Source of the DNA: Brachionus manjavacas
Taxonomy: Eukaryota; Rotifera; Eurotatoria; Ploima; Brachionidae
DNA length: 64,000 bases
Direction: 5' to 3'
NCBI GenBank assembly: GCA_019054805.1
Contig: JAHQIY010000012.1
Coordinates: forward strand, 2,480,001 to 2,544,000
The notes under the pieces are model-generated. The model worked only from the letters and a program-made list of their open reading frames with translations. It was not told where the DNA came from and ran no database searches. Below are positions 53,781 to 63,300 of this stretch, in pieces. The stretch's first letter is position 1; each line of letters starts with the position of its first letter. Both the position numbers and the translations under genes were made by a program.

Positions 53781-55050
53781 AAAGTAAAAACCATAAGGCA
53801 TCAACCATTCTAACAAGATCGATGAAGAAGATGACAAAACGAAAAAAAATTCTTTGATGATTTGAACCTCTTACATTTAGAAGATTTTTGCAAAATTATT
53901 AATTTTAATTTTTTTAAAACCTGAAATTAAATGGTACAAAAGCAATAATAAACAAATAAATAAAATAATTAATAAAATAAATAATTAATTTAAAATTTCA
54001 ATAAAGAATAGGATAATCTTTTACCTTTATTTGTAAGTCAATAGATTAATTTACTTTCTCATTCAATGAAAATCAAGTACGATTAAAAATTGGTGTTGCT
54101 GTTTCACATTTGGTTATTAGCTTCGTCACTTAAATCCTTACAATTTAAAAATTGCAATTCAAATAAAATAAAGAAACTTTAAAATAACAATATTTTTTTA
54201 TATTTTTTTCATACTCTGAATTAGAAGATATTCTATCTAAAGTTTTTTTAGTGTTAATTTAAATCAAATTTTTCAATAGATAAAAATTTTTTGAGGATTT
54301 TATCTACAAAGGTACTCTATAAAAAGATTGAAAATGATAAAATTTAATATTATTTTAAATAAAAAAATAAACAGGATAAATATAATTATAGATTATTCAA
54401 AATTTTGGTTTAAGATCAATTATTCCGTTGAAAAACAGAAAAGTTCATAGAAAAATATCAGCTATGAGAAAATTAAAAATTATAATTGAAAATTTGTATT
54501 GAGTTATTTGTGAAAGTCCTATAATTTTCAAGGGTATTGCGACACATCACATTTTATTTTAGAATAAAATATAATTAAGGAAAGATTAAATAAATAATAA
54601 CGATTTTTTCGAAATTGAAGAGTATTCTTTTCGAATTAAGTTAAAAACTCCTGAAATTTTGAAAATCTTTTGAAAGGATTTACAGGAAAATTTTTAGTTT
54701 TTTTGTAAAAAAAAAGCATAAAAAATTTAAAATTTTACAAGTATGCAGATTTGTATTTTAAAATTAAATTTTTTTTGAAGATAAATTTTATATTAAATAA
54801 AGCAATTGACAATGAGGGAACAAAAATAATATTCTTACTTTTTTCTTTCCCAAAAAGTAAGAATATTATTTCTATTTCAGAAAAGGTTGTTTCTTTATAA
54901 AGGATGAAATTTTCGAACCTATTTTGGTTTTTTCAGTTCAAAACTAATGAAATATGTTTTAAGTCATGTATTGTTAGTAGTATTATTAGTAGAAGTAAAA
55001 GAGCAATTTGACTCGTAGCAATATGTTATGTCGTTATTGCTATTGTTGAA
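53781..55050. other. AT-rich intergenic DNA with a hairpin
   Basis: A perfect stem of about 20 bp (AAATAATATTCTTACTTTTT and its complement) lies at 54824-54871. No gene seen. Confidence 0.5.
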
Positions 55051-55350
55051 TTAGATGAATTGAGTTAATACGTTACCTTCTTGTCTCCAAAGATGTGAGA
55101 CCCATCCGCTCAGGTCTGCTCTCGTTCTGAACTCAAAGAGCATTTTTGGGATCTCCTCTCTATTCATGTGGCTAAATATCTCTCTAATTTTCAGGACTAT
55201 ATGATCTTTTGAGGCCGTCAGGTCAGTCTTTACTATGTATTTGTATACGTTACAAACTTCACTCCACTCCAAAGAGCTGTCATCTCCCACAAAGCTTTTT
55301 AATTCGTCTATTTCAGAAATAAAACTTTGAGTGACTTCAATTTTTTTCAA
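55051..55350 (-). CDS. unrecognised 99-codon ORF, probably part of a larger (mobile?) protein
   Basis: It has higher GC than its surroundings and a normal amino-acid mix (EVTQSFISEIDELKSFVGDD, NREEIPKMLFEFRTRADLSG, SHLWRQEGNVL). Similar coding-like sequence continues upstream on the minus strand to about 55470 across a frame change (MSQLLLALNLEPTI), so the true start is unknown. No domain was recognised. Its neighbours are retroelement fragments, so an ORF1/gag origin is possible. The function is unknown. Confidence 0.3.
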   Translation of the reverse strand: MKKIEVTQSFISEIDELKSFVGDDSSLEWSEVCNVYKYIVKTDLTASKDHIVLKIREIFSHMNREEIPKMLFEFRTRADLSGWVSHLWRQEGNVLTQFI

Positions 55351-55632
55351 GATTCATAATATTTCCCTGTTGTAGGTTTTTCAGATGAGTCTATGATAGA
55401 AATCACATTTTAAGGTGCTGGGTCGAATAATGGTTGGCTCTAAGTTAAGCGCCAGAAGCAGTTGACTCATTGGTCCTGCGTCTTTTTGGTATCCTTTTAA
55501 TGTAGTCTTTTAATGACGTATTTTTATTCGTTTAATTTTGAGTTTTTTTGTTTAACACAGAATGTGGTTCTCTAATCCATAAAATAAGATTAGGCGTAAG
55601 TACGTCTTATATAATTTCCCTTTAATGTTTGG

Positions 55633-55930
55633 ATGTGCAATATCGCTTACAATACCAAGGATCAAATAGACGTAGTTGAACGGTTCGGAGCTCGTAATGA
55701 AATTAGTTTTAATCCTGATAAGGCCATGTATATGGTATTTAATTCAAAAATTTATCGAAGTGCTGATAAAAGACGGTATGATCTATGGCAAGATGATCTT
55801 CAATTAAACAAGTGAACTCAATGACATATCTAGACTTCACACTTTCTGACGATGATAAGAATTCAGAACATATCAATAAAAGAAAAAAGGCAGCCTTGGC
55901 CAAATTAAAGATCCTTGGTATTGTTAGCGA
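55633..55930 (+). pseudogene. non-LTR reverse transcriptase fragment
   Basis: ERFGARNEISFNPDKAMYMV and DLWQDDLQLNK, then after a frame change MTYLDFTLSDDDKNSEHINK and RKKAALAKLKILGI, correspond to the post-motif-C thumb region of a jockey-like RT (xKTxxMxF, LGxTLSxDxKxxxHIxK). Only about 100 residues survive. Confidence 0.55.
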
Positions 55931-56503
55931 TTAAAATTAATTATAATAGCTTTTTTTAATAACATTAAATATTTACTTTTTTTATCATTATTTGATTTCT
56001 AAAAAACTGAATTAAACTGTTAGCTTATTCAATTTACATTTGAATGAAAAAATTTACCTTGCTTTAAATCAAATTACAATGATTTGCTGTGAGAATAATG
56101 TTATTCCCTAAATAATCCTATTCCCTAGAATTCTTTTTCTCAAATTTTTTCTCAAAAAATCCCTTAAATTCACCTAAATTTGACAAAACCAAAAATTACA
56201 TAAAGTATTTTTTTCTTACTTACAAAAAGGCACAAAAAAAAATTCTTTTTGAACTAGAAAAAAAAGTACTGAAAATTTGTTCTTGCTAGCTAAAGCCTGA
56301 ACAACAAATTTTTTTCTTAAAAAAACTAAAAGTATAATCCTAGTTTTACAGTTCTTCTCAGAAGTTTAAGAACCATTATATTTTTCATAAGCCAAATAAA
56401 TTTACATAAAAAATCAAATGAAAAAAAATTCTGAATAAGGTTTAATTTTTTATTTACAAAATAAATTGTTAGTAAATTTTTTTAGACTTTTCTTGTCTTA
56501 AAA
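55931..56503. other. AT-rich intergenic DNA
   Basis: No gene seen. It may include the promoter of the small gene at 56504. Confidence 0.4.
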
Positions 56504-56775
56504 ATGAATCATAAGCCAAATAGAAAAATGAACAAGGAAAAAATTGAAAAGGACATTATTTGCTCCATCAATTTTGATAAGCTACTGCAAACCAAGCGTA
56601 AGAATTGAGTTTAAATTTTTGAACTAATTTAAACCTAAACACAAACTAATTATTTAAGCAAGCCGAAAAAACAGATCGTGATCAAGCTTTTAAAGTTCTT
56701 CAATATTTTCAATGCGGGAAGATCAAAATAGAAAAGTATTTTTCAGCATCGACGGTTAAGACAAATTTAGACTAA
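56504..56775 (+). CDS. small two-exon hypothetical protein
   Basis: Exon 1 (56504-56597) starts MNHKPNRKMNKEKIEKDIIC, and a GTAAGA donor at 56598 ends it. An acceptor at 56662 (CAAG) restores frame to exon 2 (56663-56775), which reads EKTDRDQAFKVLQYFQCGKI and ends FSASTVKTNLD, 68 aa in all. The 65-nt intron is close to the 48-57 nt introns of the neighbouring TRAPPC2L gene. An AATAAA lies about 100 nt after the stop. The protein is basic and helical-looking with no domain I recognise. It converges on TRAPPC2L. The alternative acceptor at 56658 would cause an early stop. Confidence 0.42.
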
Positions 56776-57132
56776 GATTTTAAAATTTGTTAATTTTACT
56801 AAATTTTTGTAATTAATTAAAACAATTTATTAATGATTTTTTTTCAAATTTTAACTTGAAGAATTCTTTTCAATAAAACATTTAAATAAAATATTTTTTT
56901 TATTAAATAAGAATTTCCTCGAAAGATTTCCTCCAGTACAACTATTGTTTAAAAATAGTCTTTTATAGACATATTTGTTAATGACAACTTGATTTTTAGA
57001 TTTTTATGTTTTATTAAAATAATAAAAAAAATATGTTTAAAAGGAACTGACTTTTAAATTGGAAATTTTTTAAAAGTCCACAATGTTTTAAACCAAATTT
57101 TGTTTAAATATTCTGACAAATAATCAATTAAT

Positions 57133-58365
57133 TTAAATGGTATATTCAGGTGGAATTTGTCCACTACTAACTGAAACCAAACTTTGATGAGAACTATTTG
57201 TCGGAAACGCTGTAGACTGGGACGAAACCATGACAGGATTAGATACTTTCAGTAGCATTGATTTTACCACTTCATCAAATTTTCTTTCATTCAAATTTTT
57301 AAATTTTTTTTAATATTCTATTTATTTTTACCTTGAATTAATAGGTTTTCCAAATTCGAAAAAAGGGTTGCACAAAGCACTTGTATAACTTGCATGTAAT
57401 TTTTTAAACATCTTAAAATATTTTTTTTTACAAAATTAAAATCTAAATAAATAATAATTCAATCATACAATTTTGATTTCAGTATCATGAAATTGTCTGC
57501 TGCTTGACTCAATCACAATAAAAAATTTTACTTTTGTGTTTGTGACATATCCGTATCTAAACCCGAAAATAAATAATAAAAAAAATAAAAAAATCAACAA
57601 TTTACATTATAAAATCTTCAATTAAATACAAAAGCCCTAAATACAAGTCCTTGTTGTCTGTCCGGCGTAGTTTTTCCTCCACTACATCTAATGAGCTGTT
57701 GAGTATGTACCAGTATTTTAGGTTTTGATTGCTAAGTATGGACTGAGACCCAGTAGCTGTTTTAATGTACAATGGATAATTCTAAAAAAATATTTTAATT
57801 TTTTGAATTTTTATTTAAACTAAAGCGTATTTAATATCAAATGGAACATTCAGAGAAGATAGCACAAAACTCAACCATTTTAAAGTGAAATTCTGATTTT
57901 CACTCGAGTCCAGTTTTGTATGACTCATCCATTGTGAAGTCTTACACGGATGCATGAAGTAAAATGGCTTGAAAAGAATTGGGTGCTCTTGTTGACTTAG
58001 AATAAAAATTGGTTCTTGGTCATGGTCAAGTTTAAGAAGATTAAAAAATGAGTAAATTTGATCATATTTAAAAATGGATCCGTTCGATTTGGATATGTTG
58101 AGGTACAAGACTGGTACTGAGTAGCTTTCTGAGTAAATTATGTGATAAACTATTGTGATTATGTCGTTTTGGTAAAGCTGCTGCTCTTTTTTTTCCAAAT
58201 AAATAATTTCTTGACTCCGATCGAAGTCGATCAGATTCCAGTTATCTCCTAATTTGGCCGATTTCGAGTAAATTTCTCTAATATTATCATTAAATACGCT
58301 TCTTGGTATAGTAGCAGACATTGTCAATTTACTTCTTTAGCCACTACTGCAATACATGAAGCCAT
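57133..58365 (-). CDS. TRAPPC2L: TRAPPC2L, trafficking protein particle complex subunit 2-like (five exons)
   Basis: Exons on the minus strand: 58365-58333, 57781-57606, 57556-57469, 57411-57332, 57283-57133 (528 nt, 175 aa). The product starts MASCIAVVAKE, joins across intron 1 to NYPLYIKTATG, and continues with SSLDVVEEKLRRTDNKDLYL, YGYVTNTKVKFFIVIESSSR, EIKIMFKKLHASYTSALCNP and NSRKFDEVVKSML. Every block aligns to the sedlin-like longin-fold family, and the splice joins preserve frame and homology. TRAPP complexes act as Rab GEFs/tethers in ER-Golgi and autophagosome traffic. The protein is longer than the roughly 140-aa vertebrate form because of a Ser/Pro-rich C-terminal tail of about 35 residues. 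Introns 2-4 are 48-57 nt; intron 1 (58332-57782, 551 nt) encloses ATG10. Confidence 0.95.
57815..58321 (-). CDS. ATG10: ATG10, autophagy E2-like conjugating enzyme, nested in TRAPPC2L intron 1
   Basis: 168 aa from the ATG at 58321 (an upstream in-frame TTG is not used). It contains YHIIYSESYSVPVLYLNIS, the SQQEHPILFKPFYFMHPCKT block with the catalytic Cys (C126) in HPC, and a C-terminal LKWLSFVLSSLNVPF, the order and spacing of Atg10/Atg3-type E2 enzymes. Known role: it takes ATG12 from ATG7 and conjugates it to ATG5 in the cytosol, needed for autophagosome formation. It is shorter than vertebrate ATG10 (about 220 aa), mainly before the core. It has no intron of its own. Its ATG is 11 nt after the TRAPPC2L exon-1 donor and its stop is 33 nt before the exon-2 acceptor, same strand, so both probably share a promoter. 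Confidence 0.95.
   Translation of the reverse strand: MSATIPRSVFNDNIREIYSKSAKLGDNWNLIDFDRSQEIIYLEKKEQQLYQNDIITIVYHIIYSESYSVPVLYLNISKSNGSIFKYDQIYSFFNLLKLDHDQEPIFILSQQEHPILFKPFYFMHPCKTSQWMSHTKLDSSENQNFTLKWLSFVLSSLNVPFDIKYALV
58324..58365 (-). promoter_or_regulatory. short upstream ORF on the intron-retained (ATG10) transcript
   Basis: If intron 1 is not removed, TRAPPC2L exon 1 runs into GTAAATTGA and stops after 13 codons; the ATG10 start codon follows two bases later (TGACAATG). Translation of ATG10 would then need reinitiation, leaky scanning or a separate start site. This is seen in the sequence; the mechanism is inferred. Confidence 0.7.
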
Positions 58366-58389
58366 TTTTTTTCAATTTAAATATTTGCA

Positions 58390-58530
58390 AAATTTATTTT
58401 AATATCTAAGGTTTTAAGTGTTCATGTGATTTAATTTGAGAAAAATTTAATTTAATTTTGAAAATCAAAAGAATTAATTTTTTGTTTTTGTTTATTTGAA
58501 ATTTTTGGAATTTTCAAATTTATACATATT
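58390..58530. repeat. direct repeat, left copy (partner 60695-60835)
   Basis: AATATCTAAGGTTTTAAGTG then TTCATGTGATTTAATTTGAGAAAAATTTAATTTAATTTTGAAAATC is repeated at about 60710-60780 with moderate divergence. The two copies flank the retroelement fragments at 58876-60440. The left copy covers the region upstream of TRAPPC2L. Confidence 0.6.
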
Positions 58531-58875
58531 ATTCATATTAAATATTTTCCGTTTAAAAAAAAAAGGAAAATTTTTTCTAAAAGTATTGAATTTTTTGCAA
58601 CAAATGTTAAAATTTTCAGATAATTTTCTTAATTTTTATTTTTACTTAATATAAAGAAAGAGAAAGTAAACTGACGATTGTTTTCGAAAAATTTGGATTA
58701 AATTTGATTTTCCACCACTGTCTAGATTGATAAAAAATACAATACTCCAAAAAAAAAGATGATTTAGAAGTTTTTTGATTAAATTTACTTTCAAATAAAT
58801 TTTTACTGATATTTTTTGAACATCAATGTTTAAAATTTGCAAAAAAATTTTATTTAGTTCAGGTTTTGATTTTAT

Positions 58876-59455
58876 GTCCGACTGGAAAGAAGTCACATGT
58901 GGCGTTCCTCAGGGATCGGTATTGGGGTCAGTTTTATTTTGCATGGGATTAACTTAATTAGAAAAAAAAAAAGATGAAATTTACTAGATTTTTATTTACT
59001 AATAGAAAAAAATACAAAACACTAAAAAAAAATATTTTTTACTAGATAATGAGAGGGGACTTGATTGAAATGTACAAACTAGTGAATGGAATAGAAAAGG
59101 TAAGCTTGGTCAAGAATCAAGTGAATTAATCAGAAAACAAGGGACCAGCCGGGGCGTTAAGAGGAAATAGCATCAGAGTCCAGAGAGAAAGTTTCCCAGC
59201 TAAAATTAGAAACGATTTTGCGGCTGCAGTAAATGCCAGACATGTATTTTTCTCAAACAGAGTAGTTCCGCATTGGAATAGGTTGCCAGAAAACGTGGAG
59301 AAATCCAAGTCAACCGCTAATTTTAAAATGGCTTTAGATAAGTTCAATGGAATCGGCTGCTACAGCTCTACACGGCCAATTGGCGGTGATGGGCTTAGAC
59401 AATCTACATGTTAGGTGTCGCAGCAAGAACTACTACTACTACTACTACTAAAGAA
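58876..59455 (+). pseudogene. CR1-group non-LTR remnant: RT motif B, C-terminus and 3' tail
   Basis: SDWKEVTCGVPQGSVLGSVL (motif B, 58876-58945) is followed by a deletion, then RGDLIEMYKLVNGIEKV, AAVNARHVFFSNRVVPHWNR, LPENVEKSKSTANFKMALDK and a stop. The 3' UTR GGTGTCGCAGCAAGAACTAC and a TAC-triplet tail follow. The tail is shared with the relic at 68-125, and the TAC type with the element at 5788. It is inactive because the palm is missing. Confidence 0.7.
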
Positions 59456-59825
59456 ATTATTTAATAGACAAGAAAGTGAAATAAATTATATAAAATTTAT
59501 TCATTTTTTCTTCTTCTTTTATTGATCAACTCAAGAACATGTTCAGCATCAATTATGATTTATAACCTTTTGATCGAGTTTAATAAATAAATTAATTAAT
59601 CAAATAAAATATTGAGTAACTATTCAATTTTATCAAGTTAATTAATAAAATGATCTAGCAATTAAATTTTTTTCTCTATTAATTTTATTAGTTAATAATT
59701 TTATCTAGGTTTCAAATTTATTATCTAGTAAATAATTGTTTAATATATTAAATTTAATACATTTTTTCTACTAAGTTCATCTTTTTAAATATTATACATT
59801 AATTTTATGTGGTTTAATTTTTAAC
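59456..59825. other. AT-rich DNA between two retroelement fragments
   Basis: No gene seen. Confidence 0.4.
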
Positions 59826-60440
59826 TATATAGATGATCTTTTGAAAAGTTTTAAATGTCCATGCTAGTTATATATTGATGATCTAAAAATAATTCTTTTA
59901 AGAAGTCATGAATCCTCAAACCCAATTTTTAATCAAGATTTGAAAATACTAGTTGATTGGGCTGAAAAATGGTCAAAAGAGCTTAATCTTTCGAAATGCA
60001 AGGTAATGCACTTAGGGACAAAGGAACCAAAGCCCATTTATTATATTAGACAGCATAATGAAACCTATTATTTAAAAGAGACGGTAGAAGAGAGATCTGA
60101 GCATAATTATTTCGAATGGCCTTAAATGGAGAATTAATGCATACTTGGACTTACCTCGATAAGGAGAATATAAATCCTCTATATTCATCACTTGTAAGAC
60201 CTCATTTAGAATACGCAATTTGATTAAAATTGGACATCAGACTTTTCCAAAATGTACAACATAGAGAAACGAAGATAATCAAAAGTGTTCGGAATAAATC
60301 ATATAAAGCTACAAAAAGAGGCAATGTCAGCAAGAACAGAAAATAGTTTCAAGGCTCAAATTTATAAAGTCCAAATTGAATCCAGCCTTAATGGCAAACC
60401 GCATAATTTGCGCTTGTGTAGAACATGAAACCTCAGTAAC
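59826..60440 (+). pseudogene. non-LTR RT fragment, palm to 3' end
   Basis: YIDDLLKSFKCPC and LYIDDLKIILLRSHE (motif C with an Asp pair), then DWAEKWSKELNLSKCKVMHL, a broken stretch with PLYSSLVRPHLEYAI-like residues near 60180-60225, and a degenerate TAC-triplet tail at about 60430. Frameshifts separate the blocks. It is a relic of a CR1/jockey-type element. Confidence 0.6.
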
Positions 60441-61077
60441 TACTACTAATACTATTAAATTGTAATTTTATAATTTAGTTGTACATAAAAATATTCGAAA
60501 AAAAATCCTAAAAATTTTTTGTTCACATCTATTAAATGATGCACCGCAAATCGAGCAGAAAAGAAAATTTAAAAAAAATGATTTTAAACTTTTTTCTTAT
60601 TTTTTTCAAAAAAGTTTTTTCCAATAAATCTGTGAAATTTTAAATTAATTCAGTGATTTTGAGAAATAAAAATTGGCCAAATTTCTAAATAAATTTGATA
60701 TTTGTGCTAATATCTAAAGTTTAATGTGTTCATGTGAGTTAATTTGAGAAAAATTTAATTTAATTTTGAAAATCAAAGAATCAATTCATTATTTTTGTTT
60801 GACTTTATATTTTTGAAGTATTCTAGTTTATAAAGTCAATTTTTTTCCGTTTTGAAAAAAATGACCAAATTTTTAGATGCATTCTAGTTTCCATCAAACA
60901 CAAAATTCTTTTTCAAAATAAGAACAAAACTTTTTCTTCATTTTTTAAATAATTTTTTAATCTTAGGAAATTTCTTCTGATTTTTTCAAATGAACTAACT
61001 ATGATGGATAAATGAAAAAATGAATAAGGGTTAAAAATATTTTTATTTAAAATAGCAAAATTTTGTATTTAAATAAT
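60441..61077. other. AT-rich intergenic DNA with direct repeat copy
   Basis: It contains the right copy (about 60695-60835) of the repeat at 58390-58530. No gene seen. Confidence 0.5.
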
Positions 61078-61341
61078 TTAAAACAAACCTGGGTAACCAC
61101 CCAAGCCTTGATATCCTCCCATACCTGGAAGTCCTCCCATACCTGGAAGTCCTCCCATACCTGGATATCCACCTAAATCCATTCCATAACCACCTATACC
61201 TCCTCCAAATGGAAGAGATTGACCAATTGGCATTTGCATTGGCATTTGCATTGGGGTTTGCATTGGCATTTGCATTGGGGTTTGCATTGGGAGAGCTACT
61301 GGCATAGCAGAGCCACAGCATCGAGAACGTCCTGAACCCAT
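61078..61341 (-). CDS. small predicted lipid-anchored Met-Gln/Pro and Gly-Tyr-Pro-rich protein, member E
   Basis: 87 aa. The N-terminus ([20 protein letters not shown]) is identical to that of member D. The PMQ repeat is shorter ([18 protein letters not shown]), and the tail IGQSLPFGGGIGGYGMDLGG is followed by GYPGMGGLPGMGGLPGMGGY units and [10 protein letters not shown] and E also share nearly identical 5' flanks, so they are recent duplicates 20 kb apart on the same strand, differing mainly by repeat-unit number. The predicted acylation and unknown function are as for D. Confidence 0.75.
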   Translation of the reverse strand: MGSGRSRCCGSAMPVALPMQTPMQMPMQTPMQMPMQMPIGQSLPFGGGIGGYGMDLGGYPGMGGLPGMGGLPGMGGYQGLGGYPGLF

Positions 61342-61416
61342 TTTGACTTTATATTTGAATTTTAGAATATAAGAAACAATTGTTTACTGATGTGGTTTGA
61401 AGAAAGTTTTTGGCTC

Positions 61417-61500
61417 TTATTTATAAGCTTTAGACTTAGAGATAAATCAAGATACAACAAAATACAAAAATTGCTTGATTTGAATCAAGTGGGTGTTGAG
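61417..61500 (-). promoter_or_regulatory. promoter of gene E
   Basis: In gene orientation, CTCAACACCCACT (61500-61488) precedes GCTTATAAATAAGAG (box 61427-61417), which lies 76 nt before the ATG. It is nearly identical to the gene D promoter. Confidence 0.7.
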
Positions 61501-61979
61501 AAATTAAATGATCATTGTCAAATAAGTTTTAAATGAATGCTTTTCGATATTATTTCATGCGTAAAATTCTTTTAAATATTTTTTATAATCAATTTTAATT
61601 TTAATTTACTATCATCATCGCCATTTTTCCGTGATCCAACTATGTAAAAATATACAATAAATAATTGAGTGGTTTTTTTCTATTCTTTCTATTAAAAAAT
61701 CTGGTTCTCGTTTTATAAAAAGTTATTGTGCTATTTTAAATGCAAAACCAATGTTTGCTATCGTTTCTTCTGTTTCTAAAAAGCACACATTGAATTTAAT
61801 AGATTATTAATATATATTTTTATTTAATTAATTCTGATTGATCTTTAGTACTATTTTTTCACTTGATAATTTTTAAAATCTTTGTTAAATTCAATTGAAG
61901 TTTTTTAAATAGAAAATTAATTATAAATGGCTTCTATTTAGTTGGTAAGAGTTCTATCTAAATGGTCTTGATACAATAT
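61501..61979. other. AT-rich intergenic DNA
   Basis: No gene seen. Confidence 0.4.
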
Positions 61980-62180
61980 TTACATTTTTAATGAGTAATT
62001 AGAAAAAAGTTTAAGAAACATTTTAACAGTGTGGTCATAAAATGTGTGAAAGTTGGTAGCCATCATAATTTTTTGTCTACCACGTCCACGCTTGATTTGG
62101 AAAATATTTGACTGTGGGAGTAAATACTTTTCTAAGAACTCTAAGCTATCCATTTCTAAATCTTTTTTTGCAAAAAGCAT
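61980..62180 (-). CDS. possible terminal exon or small ORF, unrecognised
   Basis: 66 codons from the ATG at 62180 (MLFAKKDLEMDSLEFLEKYL) to a stop, with a basic KRGRGRQKIMMATNF centre. A TTTTAG acceptor-like sequence lies 15 nt upstream, so it may be a last exon beginning at about 62192. No upstream exon could be identified and no domain is recognised. Confidence 0.25.
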   Translation of the reverse strand: MLFAKKDLEMDSLEFLEKYLLPQSNIFQIKRGRGRQKIMMATNFHTFYDHTVKMFLKLFSNYSLKM

Positions 62181-62854
62181 GAAAAAAGTCTAAAACCAAT
62201 TAATAACTTTTTTATCAAAAATACACCCTTCATTTAAATTTTTTGCTAATTGTATTATTTTCGATTACATGCATTTTAAATTTTCAGTACAAATTGAAAA
62301 AATATGTAATCTATTATATTTAAAAAAAAAAAATAAAAAATTCAAGCATCTTTATTTCACCTTTTTTAACCTAAATTAAATTATTTATGACCGGATAAAA
62401 AATTTAATTACTAATACTATAGTTCTCAGCTCTACAGAAGACCTTAGTTCTTTAGAACTAAAAGATATTAAAGAATATTTTTTAAGCTAACAGAACTTAA
62501 AACTATTAATAATCGTAAACCGGCGTAGACTTTAATTAATTACATCTTTAAAAAATTAGATTAAAAAAAAATTTCATCAATTCTTTTTGATAAAATCTTG
62601 GAATCATTATAGGAATTGATCACAAGAATTAGTACAATAGATATAAATTAATTTTTATTTTGAAAACTAATAGTATATTTTTTTTTAATTTATTAAACTA
62701 ACAATAGTTAATAGTATAAAATATACTCCTAAAAACATTAAAAAAGACTTTGACTTAATGACTTTTAAACAATTCTGAATAAATTTAACACCTAAATAAA
62801 ATTATTAAATAATAGAATTAATAAGTATTTTTTATTTTATTATAAATAGTATAC
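62181..62854. other. AT-rich intergenic DNA
   Basis: No gene seen. Confidence 0.45.
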
Positions 62855-63300
62855 AATACATTCACGAACAGAGTGATTAATGAATGGAACGCTCTGCCTG
62901 CCTCCGTCGTCAACGCCACCTCGGTAAACCAGTTCAAGAACTGATACGAGGCCTTCCGGTCTTGTACCCAAACTACCGCTCCATAGACATCACAAACAGC
63001 AGTTTTATTATTATTCGTTCTTCGATATCGAACACTAACATCACAACCCTTTGATATTTACTTTTTAACACTATATATCAATCGTATACTAAATATAATT
63101 CTTTCTTCTCTTATTAGAATTTATTTCCAGTTTTTTTGTTCTTGTAAAAATTAATTAACTTTTTTAACCCTAAAATTTTTATTGTATATTTCTATCAGTG
63201 TTTTATCTCATTATGTGCAACGAGCTACCATAGGCGACCTCTCATGTAGGCCGCCTCCGCAAGCTAGACTTGCTGTAGCTTTTTTATAATAATTATAATA
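62855..63300 (+). pseudogene. non-LTR retrotransposon C-terminus and 3' UTR
   Basis: FTNRVINEWNALPASVVNAT followed by SVNQFKN and a stop is the final motif of CR1/jockey-type ORF2 proteins. The GC-rich coding tip and the GCGACCTCTCATGTAGGCCG element near 63235 contrast with the AT-rich UTR, which ends in TAA/ATA repeats at 63285-63305. Only the last 40 residues remain. This is a different family from the TAC-tailed elements. Confidence 0.6.

Noticed and set aside
57815..58365. A TRAPPC2L-ATG10 fusion protein
   Set aside because: Exon 1 reads into a stop (TGA at 58326-58324) before the ATG10 start and ATG10 ends in its own stop before exon 2. The homology joins exon 1 directly to exon 2.
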